DNA from: Arcticibacterium luteifluviistationis | Lineage (GTDB): Bacteria; Bacteroidota; Bacteroidia; Cytophagales; Spirosomataceae | Assembly (NCBI RefSeq): GCF_003258705.1 | Contig: NZ_CP029480.1 | Coordinates: forward strand, 744,001 to 808,000 | Direction: 5' to 3' | DNA length: 64,000 bases | Shown here: piece after piece, positions 27,196 through 34,840 of the stretch | How the letters are laid out: each line of letters opens with the position of its first letter | How positions within the stretch are numbered: position 1 is the stretch's first letter | Made by a program: the position numbers and the translations under genes | The notes under the pieces: model-generated | What the model saw: the letters and a program-made list of their open reading frames with translations, nothing else | Databases searched by the model: none | Told to the model about the DNA's origin: nothing

Positions 27196-27571
27196 GTCTT
27201 ACATCTTTGATAAGTGGCTTTGTTATCAAGTCAACCAAACCTGTTATTCATGTTTTATCCCATTCGGGCTAACTGAGCTATTTCTACCTTTAGTAGATTT
27301 AAAAAAACAGCAGGACGGCATACTAATAGCACTAAAATTAAAGATAAAGCTAGCCTCATTGGACCGACATGTCGGTAGAGCTTCAGACGTCCATCGATTA
27401 ACAAAATCGGTAAAAAGACATCTCTATCAAAAAGAAAAACCTGCAACAAAAGCTGTACCTTCCCCTAATACATAATTGCCAAAAGTAATTGATAGTCGTT
27501 GTTATGTGACAGCTCTCACTTTAGACAAGTTTAGTTATACTTAATTTTATAACTTCATAAAGTATCAGCAA
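27196..27571. other. Gene-free stretch before the sulfur island
   Basis: Contains a perfect 14-bp palindrome ACCGACATGTCGGT (27363-27376) and, at its right end, a Crp-like site and promoter for the cytochrome gene. A 64-codon minus-strand frame at 27255-27449 has no family resemblance and I do not accept it as a gene. Confidence 0.6.
27505..27520 (+). promoter_or_regulatory. Crp/Fnr-like site 1 (before the TsdA-like cytochrome)
   Basis: TGTGACAGCTCTCACT fits TGTGA-N6-TCACA with one mismatch. Its centre is 29.5 bp upstream of TAATTTTA (27542-27549), a -7 box with one mismatch. The start codon follows at 27572. The same spacing recurs at 29037 and 31531. Confidence 0.7.
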
Positions 27572-28612
27572 TTGAAACAAGACGAAAAATTATTCAAGGA
27601 GGCTAGAATAACCCTCACTATTCTCAAGCTCTTATTGTTGCTTTTAGTAGGACTTTTTCCTATTTCAAAATTCTACATATTCATTTCAGAAAACTGGCCA
27701 GAAAAAATAGAAAATTTGGAGAACATACCTCCTTACGAACCTATAAAGAAATTGGCTTCTGCCCCCTCATCAAAGAGAATGCACAGAGCAGACAATGAAG
27801 AATTGATAAAGTATGGCGAAGAGCTAATTAGGAATACCGCTTATTATATTGGATTTAAGGGAACAGAAAAGCAGATTACAAATGGGCTAAATTGCCAAAA
27901 CTGCCATTTAGACGGAGGACAAAAACCATGGGGAAACAACTACCTATCTGTAGCAGCCAACTACCCACAAATCAGAAAGCGTTCTGGTAAAGAAACCGAC
28001 GTTTATGGTAGAATTAATGGATGCCTTCAGCGAAGTTTGAACGGTTTACCAATGGACAGCACAGAAAAAGAAATGAAAGCTATGGCAGCGTATATATTAT
28101 GGCTTGGCCAAGATGTTACAAAAGGGAAAAAGGCTGCCGGTTCCAAAGTCTATCCAATTGAGTTTTTAGACAGAGCTGCAGACCCAATTGCTGGAAAATC
28201 AATTTATGAAAGTAAATGTACCAGCTGCCACCAAAGTAATGGAAAAGGTTTTTTAGCTGCTGATGGTAGAAGCTTCGTATACCCTCCACTGTGGGGTTCA
28301 CTTTCATATAATGACGGAGCTGGACTATATAGGTTATCCAAATTTGCAGGCTATGTAAAAATGAATATGCCCTTTGGTGTTAGTCACGAAAATCCACAGT
28401 TGACCGACGAGGAAGCTTGGGATTTAGCTGCTTATGTAGACTCCATGCCTAGGCCTGAAAAAGACAAAACTAACGATTGGCCAAATTTAGCCGACAAGCC
28501 TATAGACCATCCTTTCGGCCCTTTTGCTGACCCTTTTTCTGAAAATCAGCATAAATATGGCCCATTTAAACCCATCAAATACTGGTACGAAAATCAAAAA
28601 ACAATACAATGA
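27572..28612 (+). CDS. TsdA-like dihaem cytochrome c (thiosulfate dehydrogenase family)
   Basis: Predicted periplasmic or membrane-anchored enzyme that joins two thiosulfates to tetrathionate or does the reverse. Start is TTG at 27572, preferred because it includes the membrane helix (residues 11-36). Haem 1 site CQNCH is at 108-112, and haem 2 site CTSCH at 216-220. Cys151 in RINGCLQRSLNG lies 39 residues past haem 1 His, where TsdA has its rare Cys haem ligand. Overlaps the DsrE-like gene by 4 nt. A Crp-like site precedes it. Confidence 0.85.
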   Translation: MKQDEKLFKEARITLTILKLLLLLLVGLFPISKFYIFISENWPEKIENLENIPPYEPIKKLASAPSSKRMHRADNEELIKYGEELIRNTAYYIGFKGTEKQITNGLNCQNCHLDGGQKPWGNNYLSVAANYPQIRKRSGKETDVYGRINGCLQRSLNGLPMDSTEKEMKAMAAYILWLGQDVTKGKKAAGSKVYPIEFLDRAADPIAGKSIYESKCTSCHQSNGKGFLAADGRSFVYPPLWGSLSYNDGAGLYRLSKFAGYVKMNMPFGVSHENPQLTDEEAWDLAAYVDSMPRPEKDKTNDWPNLADKPIDHPFGPFADPFSENQHKYGPFKPIKYWYENQKTIQ

Positions 28613-29016
28613 AAAAAGTAATCGTTCTTGCCCTTATCTTCTTTACATCTATCGGAGTCCAAGCTCAGGATAAGCACAAAATAGTAATACAATTGGCCAC
28701 AGGAAATGAGAAAGAACAACGCTCCCTTACCAGGCAATTAAATAATGTACTGAACTACTGGCCTGAGGCAGAAATTGAGGTTGTGGTTCATAGTGGGGCT
28801 TTATCGTTCATGATGAAAGAAAAGAGTGTTGCCAAAGAAGCCATACTGAAAAGTATGGAACGTGGGGTAGTTTTTGCAGTTTGTCAAAATACCATGAAGG
28901 GTAATAATGTGACTGAAAAAGAGATTATTCCAGGTGCCATTTTTGTACCCAATGGTGTAGCCGAAATAGTACTAAAACAAGAAAACGGCTTCTCCTATCT
29001 AAAAGCTGGATATTAG
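28609..29016 (+). CDS. Exported DsrE/DsrF-like protein
   Basis: Signal peptide ending VQAQ, then a single DsrE-like domain of about 115 residues (KIVIQLATGNEKEQRSLTRQ, IEVVVHSGALSFM). FAVCQNTMKGN carries the single Cys where DsrE-family proteins carry the persulfide-accepting Cys. It probably binds or transfers sulfane sulfur outside the inner membrane. It overlaps the TsdA-like gene by 4 nt, so the two products are made together. Confidence 0.82.
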   Translation: MKKVIVLALIFFTSIGVQAQDKHKIVIQLATGNEKEQRSLTRQLNNVLNYWPEAEIEVVVHSGALSFMMKEKSVAKEAILKSMERGVVFAVCQNTMKGNNVTEKEIIPGAIFVPNGVAEIVLKQENGFSYLKAGY

Positions 29017-29036
29017 GCTGCTCTTAAAACAAGACG

Positions 29037-29052
29037 TGTGACAAAAGTTACA
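29037..29052 (+). promoter_or_regulatory. Crp/Fnr-like site 2 (before the porin-like gene)
   Basis: TGTGACAAAAGTTACA fits TGTGA-N6-TCACA with one mismatch, and flanking bases extend the palindrome (ACGTG...CACGT). The centre lies 29.5 bp upstream of TAGCTTTG (29074-29081), an exact -7 box. A T-run follows (GTTTTTG), so it could also act as a weak terminator for the DsrE-like gene. Confidence 0.72.
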
Positions 29053-29113
29053 CGTTTTTGCTTTTCACCGCTTTAGCTTTGTAAATCGGGAAAAAGCAAT
29101 CTTTAATATTTTT

Positions 29114-30451
29114 GTGAAAACATTATTACACTTCATCATTACATTTTTATTGGTCTTTCATGTTTCTGCTCAGCAGGTAAAACATGAAAGCCTTGCCCAG
29201 TTTTTAGCCAAAGGCAAAGTAAGTGGTAAAACCCGTTTCTACTTTATGGCCACAGATAATGAAAGTCCATTAACAGATTATCATGCTTTGGGAATAGGTG
29301 CAGGAATTGGCTACACCACTCCTACTTATAAAGGTTTTTCTGCTGGAATAAGTGGCTTTTACATGATGAACGTATTTTCTTCAGACCTATCTATTTTAGA
29401 CCCAATTACTCAAAACCCTAATAGGTATGAGCTAGGTTTATTTGACGTAACGGAGCCTGAAAACAAAAAGAATTTATCTCGATTAGAAAATTTTTACATC
29501 CAATTCGAGAAGAAAAAAATAAAACTAAAATACGGTCAATACACGCCTAAATACCTTTTCATAAACCCACAAGACGGTAGAATGAGCCCAACCATGACAA
29601 GAGGTTTGGAAGTAAACTGGAAGAACGAACAATCGAATTTAATGGTAGCCTATATTCATGGCATATCTCCACGGTCTACAGTTAGTTGGTATAAAGTCTC
29701 AGACACATTTGGCATTTATCCAAGCGGGAGAGCCACAGATGGCACCGCAGGTAACTATCAAGGAAATATTGAAACACCCGGAATTGTCTTAGCTGAATGG
29801 AATCAAAAAATAGAAAAAGGAATTCAACTAAAAATGGGTTCTATGTCTGTTTTAAATATTTTTCAAACATGGTATACCAATGTGGGCATTGCTAAAAATG
29901 GTTGGAAAGTAAATGCCATGGGCATATACCAGCACCCATTAAATCCAGAAAGCAATCAATCTTACCTAGACGAAGACGAGAAATCATTAGTTTTTAGCGG
30001 CCAAATAGCCAAAGAAATAAATAAGTGGCATACAAGTATTAATTATACCAGAATAGCCGATAAAGGCAGATTTTTGATGCCGAGAGAATGGGGACGAGAG
30101 CCATTTTATACCTTCCTTCCTAGAGAGAGAAACGAAGGTGCTTCAGATGTTCATGCCGCTAGCCTCAAGATACAAAACACATTATCAAAAGAACTTTCCC
30201 TCAACCTTGGTATAGGAAAATACTGGCTTCCAGATGCTTCTGATGCTAGTAAAAATAAATATGCCATGCCTTCTTACAATCAAATAAATGTGGAGGCAAA
30301 TTACGTATTCAACGGTTGGTTAGAAGGAGGCTCTATTAAAACATTATTTGTCAGGAAAATAGGAACAGAAGATACTTATCAAAATCCAAAAGTAGTCTTC
30401 AACAAAGTGAATATGAACACTTTAAATATCATTTTTAATTACACTTTTTAA
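29114..30451 (+). CDS. Outer-membrane porin-like protein of the sulfur island
   Basis: GTG start at 29114, then a signal peptide ending in VSAQQ. The mature 425 residues alternate hydrophobic strands with Gly/aromatic content and end with a classic barrel strand NTLNIIFNYTF, Phe last. It resembles Opr-type channels (KLKYGQYTPKYLFINPQDGR, MTRGLEVNWKN). It could admit sulfur anions for the YeeE-type transporters encoded next. The family is not certain. Confidence 0.7.
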   Translation: MKTLLHFIITFLLVFHVSAQQVKHESLAQFLAKGKVSGKTRFYFMATDNESPLTDYHALGIGAGIGYTTPTYKGFSAGISGFYMMNVFSSDLSILDPITQNPNRYELGLFDVTEPENKKNLSRLENFYIQFEKKKIKLKYGQYTPKYLFINPQDGRMSPTMTRGLEVNWKNEQSNLMVAYIHGISPRSTVSWYKVSDTFGIYPSGRATDGTAGNYQGNIETPGIVLAEWNQKIEKGIQLKMGSMSVLNIFQTWYTNVGIAKNGWKVNAMGIYQHPLNPESNQSYLDEDEKSLVFSGQIAKEINKWHTSINYTRIADKGRFLMPREWGREPFYTFLPRERNEGASDVHAASLKIQNTLSKELSLNLGIGKYWLPDASDASKNKYAMPSYNQINVEANYVFNGWLEGGSIKTLFVRKIGTEDTYQNPKVVFNKVNMNTLNIIFNYTF

Positions 30452-30465
30452 TCAATTTCTTTAGT

Positions 30466-31032
30466 ATGCTTGAATTATTAAAACAACCATGGCCATGGTA
30501 TGTGGCTGGACCATTAATTGGCCTTACCGTACCTTTATTATTGCTTTTAGGTAATAAATCACTCGGAATTTCTTCTTCGCTTAGGCATGTATGTGCTATG
30601 TGCGTTCCTGCCGGAATAAAGTTCTTTGATTACAACTGGCGTAAAGAAGTTTGGAATTTATTCTTTGTTGTTGGAATTGCTGGCGGGGCCTTTGTTGCCA
30701 CTTATTTTTTGACCAATCCTAATCCAATAGAAATAGGAGAGCGAACCCATCAATTACTACTTTCTTACGGACTGACTGATTTTTCAGGATTGATTCCAAA
30801 TGAATTATTTGGTACTGCTCAAATCTTATCTCTGAAAGGACTTATCTTTTTTGTTATCGGTGGATTCATGGTAGGTTTTGGTACCAGATACGCGGGCGGA
30901 TGTACTAGTGGACACACCATTATGGGTTTGTCAAATTTACAATGGCCATCTTTAGTAGCCACATGCTGCTTCATGGTGGGCGGTGTTATCATGACACACT
31001 TCATTCTTCCTCAAATTTTTAAACTTTTTTAA
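30466..31032 (+). CDS. YeeE/YedE-type sulfur transporter, half 1
   Basis: Inner-membrane protein of 188 residues with about five helices. Hallmark GTRYAGGCTSGHTIMG places the Cys that carries thiosulfate or sulfide through the pore in YeeE/TsuA proteins. A second Cys pair is in HVCAMCVP. Full-length YeeE has two such halves. Here the other half is the next gene, 4 nt away. Confidence 0.88.
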   Translation: MLELLKQPWPWYVAGPLIGLTVPLLLLLGNKSLGISSSLRHVCAMCVPAGIKFFDYNWRKEVWNLFFVVGIAGGAFVATYFLTNPNPIEIGERTHQLLLSYGLTDFSGLIPNELFGTAQILSLKGLIFFVIGGFMVGFGTRYAGGCTSGHTIMGLSNLQWPSLVATCCFMVGGVIMTHFILPQIFKLF

Positions 31033-31036
31033 GGCT

Positions 31037-31519
31037 ATGACTAATATAAAAGACAAACTACCGGAAGCTTGCGAAGCTCCAAATTCCTCAAAAGAAAGTG
31101 AAAGCTTTTTATCTAACCTCAAATACCTTTTCATCGGAGCCATGTTTGGTTTGGTTTTCATCAAAGGAGAAATAGTTTCTTGGTTCAGAATTCAAGAGAT
31201 GTTCCTATTTGACAGCTTTCATATGTATGGCGTAATTGGCTCGGCAGTCATTACAGGAATAATATCCGTTTGGCTCATTAAGAAGTTTAATATCAAAACC
31301 ATGAACGGAGAAAAAGTGGTTATCAATCCTAAGAAATTCAACAAAGGCCAAATTTATGGTGGACTCATCTTTGGGCTTGGCTGGGCACTTACAGGAGCTT
31401 GCCCAGGGCCACTTTATGCCCAATTAGGTGCTGGTTACTTGGCTATTGGCGTAACAGTTCTTTCGGCTATTGCGGGTGTATGGATTTTCGGAAAATTCAG
31501 AGATAAATTACCGATGTAA
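31037..31519 (+). CDS. YeeE/YedE-type sulfur transporter, half 2 (DUF6691-like)
   Basis: 160-residue inner-membrane protein, about four helices after a hydrophilic N-terminus. GWALTGACPGPLYAQLGAG is the C-terminal-half hallmark with its conserved Cys. It is translated right after half 1, so the two probably form one transporter. Confidence 0.88.
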   Translation: MTNIKDKLPEACEAPNSSKESESFLSNLKYLFIGAMFGLVFIKGEIVSWFRIQEMFLFDSFHMYGVIGSAVITGIISVWLIKKFNIKTMNGEKVVINPKKFNKGQIYGGLIFGLGWALTGACPGPLYAQLGAGYLAIGVTVLSAIAGVWIFGKFRDKLPM

Positions 31520-31530
31520 ACAATCGGCTT

Positions 31531-31546
31531 TGTGACATGCGTCACA
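31531..31546 (+). promoter_or_regulatory. Crp/Fnr-like site 3 (before tauE-like gene)
   Basis: TGTGACATGCGTCACA is an exact TGTGA-N6-TCACA palindrome. Its centre lies 29.5 bp upstream of TAAGTTTG (31568-31575), an exact -7 box. The start codon is at 31602. This placement, near -41 relative to the likely start of transcription, is that of class II activation. Confidence 0.8.
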
Positions 31547-31601
31547 GCATTCCAATAATGGAGTAAGTAAGTTTGTATTAGATAATCACAAAGACTAAAA
31601 G

Positions 31602-32396
31602 ATGACAGAAATAATAGGATATGCATTGGCCACAGTAATAGGAATAAGTTTAGGGCTTATTGGCGGTGGCGGTAGCATATTAACACTTCCAATACTCGTT
31701 TACCTTTTGGCTATCAATCCAGTTTTGAGTACGGCGTATTCGCTCTTCATTGTAGGTTCTACCTCTTTAGTAGGTTCATTTAGCTACATGAAAAAAGGTT
31801 TAGTCAACTATAAAACAGCTGTCATATTTGCGATACCGTCGTTCATTGCAGTTTTTCTTACCAGAAAATATTTGATGCCCGCTGTACCTGATGAGTTATT
31901 TAGTATTGGTGATTTCATGGTCAACAAAGATTTAGGCATCATGGTACTCTTTGCATTGGTCATGCTTATGGCTTCGTATTCTATGATTACTGATAATAAG
32001 CCAGAGGCAGAGGAAAACGTAGAATTGAACTATAATTATCCTTTAATAGCGGCAGAAGGATTAGTGGTTGGAACATTAACAGGTGTGGTAGGTGCTGGTG
32101 GTGGTTTTTTGATTATTCCAGCATTGGTACTCTTAGTTAGATTGCCCATGAAAATGGCTGTAGGAACCTCCCTACTTATCATAGCCGCAAAATCGCTTAT
32201 CGGCTTTATGGGAGACCTTGGAAACCAAGCTATTGACTGGAAGTTCCTATTAATATTCACAGGACTTTCCATACTAGGCATATTCGTTGGTACCTATTTA
32301 ACCAAGTTTATTCCAGGGGAGAAATTGAAAAAATCGTTTGGCTGGTTTGTGCTGCTTATGGCGGTTTACATATTGGTCAAAGAAATTATACTATAA
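31602..32396 (+). CDS. TauE/SafE family sulfite/organosulfonate exporter
   Basis: Eight-helix membrane protein made of two repeats, each starting with a Gly-rich motif: GLIGGGGSILTLPILVYLL near the start and GVVGAGGGFLIIPALVLL in the second half. The family exports sulfite, thiosulfate or sulfoacetate-type anions, or imports some of them. It starts the third transcription unit of the sulfur island and is followed after 47 nt by the MBL-rhodanese gene. Confidence 0.92.
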   Translation: MTEIIGYALATVIGISLGLIGGGGSILTLPILVYLLAINPVLSTAYSLFIVGSTSLVGSFSYMKKGLVNYKTAVIFAIPSFIAVFLTRKYLMPAVPDELFSIGDFMVNKDLGIMVLFALVMLMASYSMITDNKPEAEENVELNYNYPLIAAEGLVVGTLTGVVGAGGGFLIIPALVLLVRLPMKMAVGTSLLIIAAKSLIGFMGDLGNQAIDWKFLLIFTGLSILGIFVGTYLTKFIPGEKLKKSFGWFVLLMAVYILVKEIIL

Positions 32397-32443
32397 ACTT
32401 AATACAGATTTAAAGAGTTATTAAACTAATAAATATTACTACT

Positions 32444-33850
32444 ATGAAAATAGAACAGATATATACGGGATGTTTGGCACAAGGAGCTTATTACATAGAA
32501 AGCGAAGGTGAAGTGGCCATTATAGACCCATTACGTGAAGTAGAGCCTTACTTAAAGAAAGCTGAAAAAGAAGGTCAAAAAATAAAATACGTTTTTGAAA
32601 CGCATTTTCATGCAGATTTTGTTTCTGGCCATTTAGATTTATCTAAGAAATCAGGAGCTCCAATAATTTATGGACCAAATGCCGTAACAGGTTTTGACTC
32701 CATCATAGCTACCGACGGACAGACCTTAAAACTAGGTGCTGTTACCATCAAAGTTTTACACACACCAGGGCACACCATGGAGTCTACATCTTATTTACTT
32801 ATAGATGAGAATGGTAAAGAAACTGCTCTTTTTAGTGGAGACACGCTTTTTATAGGTGATGTGGGAAGACCAGATTTAGCTCAAAAATCAGATTTGACCA
32901 TTGAAGATTTAGCTGGTCATTTGTATGATTCGCTTAGAAACAAAATCATGGTACTTCCTGATGATGTTATAGTTTACCCTGCTCACGGTGCGGGTTCTGC
33001 TTGTGGTAAAAACATGAGTAAAGAAACCACTGATACGCTGGGTAATCAAAAAAGTGTCAACTATGCTTTAAGAGCAAATATGACAAAGGCGGAATTTATC
33101 AAAGAAGTGACAGACGGGCTTGCTCCACCTCCTCAGTATTTCCCTGAAAATGTAAAAATGAATAAGGAAGGATACGAATCAATAGACACGGTAATGAACA
33201 GAGGAGCTCAAGCTCTAAGTCCTGCTGCTTTTGAAGCTGCCGCCAATGAAACTGGTGCTGTAGTTTTAGACACTAGAGATGCTGCCGACTTTGCTGCTGG
33301 CTTTGTGCCAAACTCTATCAATATTGGTTTAAATGGTCAATTTGCCCCATGGGTAGGTGCATTAATTCCTGACTTAAGACATGAGATACTTTTAATTACA
33401 GAACCAGGCAAAGAGGAAGAAACAGTCATCAGACTAGCCAGAGTGGGTTATGATAACACCATAGGCTACTTGAAAGACGGCATACCTGCTTGGAAAGCAA
33501 GCGGTGCCGAAGTAGACAGCATAGAGTCTATAGATGCTGCTGAACTAGCCAAAAGAATGGAAGGCGACATCAATGTAATAGATGTAAGAAGACCAGGCGA
33601 ATATGAAGCAGAACACGTAGAAGGCGTGCCTAGTTTCCCTTTAGATTTCATCAATGATAACATGGCAGAACTAGACCGTGACAAAAAATACACCATTCAC
33701 TGTGCAGGTGGCTACCGCTCTATGATGGCTGCCAGTATCTTAAAGGCAAGAGGCTTTGAGGTGGTGGATGTAAAAGGCGGCTTTGGAGCTATCAATAATT
33801 CAGGTCTTTTTAAGACAACTGCTTATGTTTGCCCAAGTACCTTGAAGTAA
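32444..33850 (+). CDS. MBL-fold persulfide dioxygenase-like protein with two rhodanese domains
   Basis: N-terminal metallo-beta-lactamase domain with THFHADFVSGH, LHTPGHT, FSGDTLFIGDVGR and PAHGAG, as in ETHE1/Blh-type persulfide dioxygenases. The first rhodanese domain (about 265-350) has ITEPGKEEE at the active loop and no Cys, so it is inactive. The second (about 370-455) has HCAGGYRSM with Cys420, active. Cytoplasmic. It would oxidise persulfide to sulfite, which the exporter gene upstream could remove. Confidence 0.92.
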   Translation: MKIEQIYTGCLAQGAYYIESEGEVAIIDPLREVEPYLKKAEKEGQKIKYVFETHFHADFVSGHLDLSKKSGAPIIYGPNAVTGFDSIIATDGQTLKLGAVTIKVLHTPGHTMESTSYLLIDENGKETALFSGDTLFIGDVGRPDLAQKSDLTIEDLAGHLYDSLRNKIMVLPDDVIVYPAHGAGSACGKNMSKETTDTLGNQKSVNYALRANMTKAEFIKEVTDGLAPPPQYFPENVKMNKEGYESIDTVMNRGAQALSPAAFEAAANETGAVVLDTRDAADFAAGFVPNSINIGLNGQFAPWVGALIPDLRHEILLITEPGKEEETVIRLARVGYDNTIGYLKDGIPAWKASGAEVDSIESIDAAELAKRMEGDINVIDVRRPGEYEAEHVEGVPSFPLDFINDNMAELDRDKKYTIHCAGGYRSMMAASILKARGFEVVDVKGGFGAINNSGLFKTTAYVCPSTLK

Positions 33851-33867
33851 AACCCCTTCTTTAATAT

Positions 33868-33900
33868 AACTCCCCTGATATATTTCGGGGGAGTTTTTTT
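33868..33900 (+). terminator. Intrinsic terminator after the MBL-rhodanese gene
   Basis: Arms AACTCCCC (33868-33875) and GGGGAGTT (33888-33895) followed by a T8 run. Strong and textbook in form. Confidence 0.92.
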
Positions 33901-33971
33901 TATACACATTGGCTATGATAGCCTCAAAAAAAACTTCCCTCAAAAGCCTAAAAATCGATAAACCGAAGTCT

Positions 33972-34607
33972 ATGGAAAGTATAAATCGTAAAAATCATTG
34001 GGAGAATATCTACAAAACTAAGAAACTAAAAGACGTTAGTTGGTTTGAACCAACACCAGAAACATCACTGGGTTTCTTTCAACAGTTTAGCATACCACAC
34101 GCTGCAAAAATCATAGATATTGGTGGTGGCGACAGCCTTTTAGTGGACCATTTACTAAAGCTAGGTTACCTAGATATTTCAGTACTTGATATTTCGGAAG
34201 CGGCACTGGAAAGAGCAAAACAGCGACTGGGTGACCAAGCCAATGAAGTAAAATGGATTGTATCAGACGCAGCGACATTTAAACCCACTGAGAAATATGA
34301 TTTTTGGCATGATAGAGCTGCATTTCATTTCCTGACTGAGAAGCGAGACATTTCAAATTATTTAGAAACGGCCCAAAACTATATTAATCCAAAAGGTATA
34401 TTGGTTATTGGGACATTTTCTAAAAATGGTCCAGAAAAATGTAGCGGAATACAAATCAAACAATATTCAGAAACAAGTATGACAGAGCGGCTAAAGGCAT
34501 TTTTCGAAAAAATAAAGTGCATTACCATTGACCATAAAACACCATTTAACACTATTCAAAACTTTGTTTTCTGTAGTTTCAGGAAAGCACAGTTGGCTTC
34601 AAAATAG
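33972..34607 (+). CDS. Class I SAM-dependent methyltransferase
   Basis: Motif I is IIDIGGGDSLLVDHLL, then ISVLDISEAAL and WIVSDAATFKP, a Rossmann methyltransferase of about 211 residues. The start at ATG 33972 (MESINRKNHWENIYKTK) matches how such proteins begin. Earlier possible starts at 33909 (TTG) and 33915 (ATG) would add a basic tail. Relatives occur next to sulfur and tellurite genes, and thiol S-methylation is a guess. It follows a strong terminator, so it needs its own promoter or readthrough. Confidence 0.82.
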   Translation: MESINRKNHWENIYKTKKLKDVSWFEPTPETSLGFFQQFSIPHAAKIIDIGGGDSLLVDHLLKLGYLDISVLDISEAALERAKQRLGDQANEVKWIVSDAATFKPTEKYDFWHDRAAFHFLTEKRDISNYLETAQNYINPKGILVIGTFSKNGPEKCSGIQIKQYSETSMTERLKAFFEKIKCITIDHKTPFNTIQNFVFCSFRKAQLASK

Positions 34608-34761
34608 TTTTATACTACCCTCAATAATTCTTCTTGATACGTTTTCAAGCAAAACGTTTACTTTATATTATGACTCTCTCCATTGATTTCAGGGGGCTTC
34701 TTGTTCTTTCTTTGGTCAATACAAAGGTGTAGTCATAAACTATACATTGAAATATACTATG

Positions 34762-34840
34762 ACCTAACGCTCAAATGAACCACAGCCTGTCCTGAGCTTA
34801 TTCGAAGGGCCTTAATCGCTGTATTCGAGCCTAATTGTTA
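34762..34840 (-). repeat. 72-bp repeat copy 1, attC-like
   Basis: Repeat body 34769-34840 matches 39184-39255 at 68 of 72 positions and contains the stop codon of the gene at 34838. Read on the minus strand it starts TAACAATTAGGCTCGAAT and ends ATTTGAGC followed by GTTAGGT, which fits the integron core GTTRRRY. The arms GCTCGAAT and ATTTGAGC pair in 7 of 8 positions. Confidence 0.65.

Noticed and set aside
27255-27449. 64-codon minus-strand frame in the gene-free stretch
   Set aside because: Hydrophobic but without family pattern, ribosome-binding context or conserved neighbours.
29034-29060. Reading the second Crp-like palindrome only as a terminator
   Set aside because: It has a T-run, but the same palindrome and spacing at two other promoters fit a regulator site better. 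Both roles may hold.
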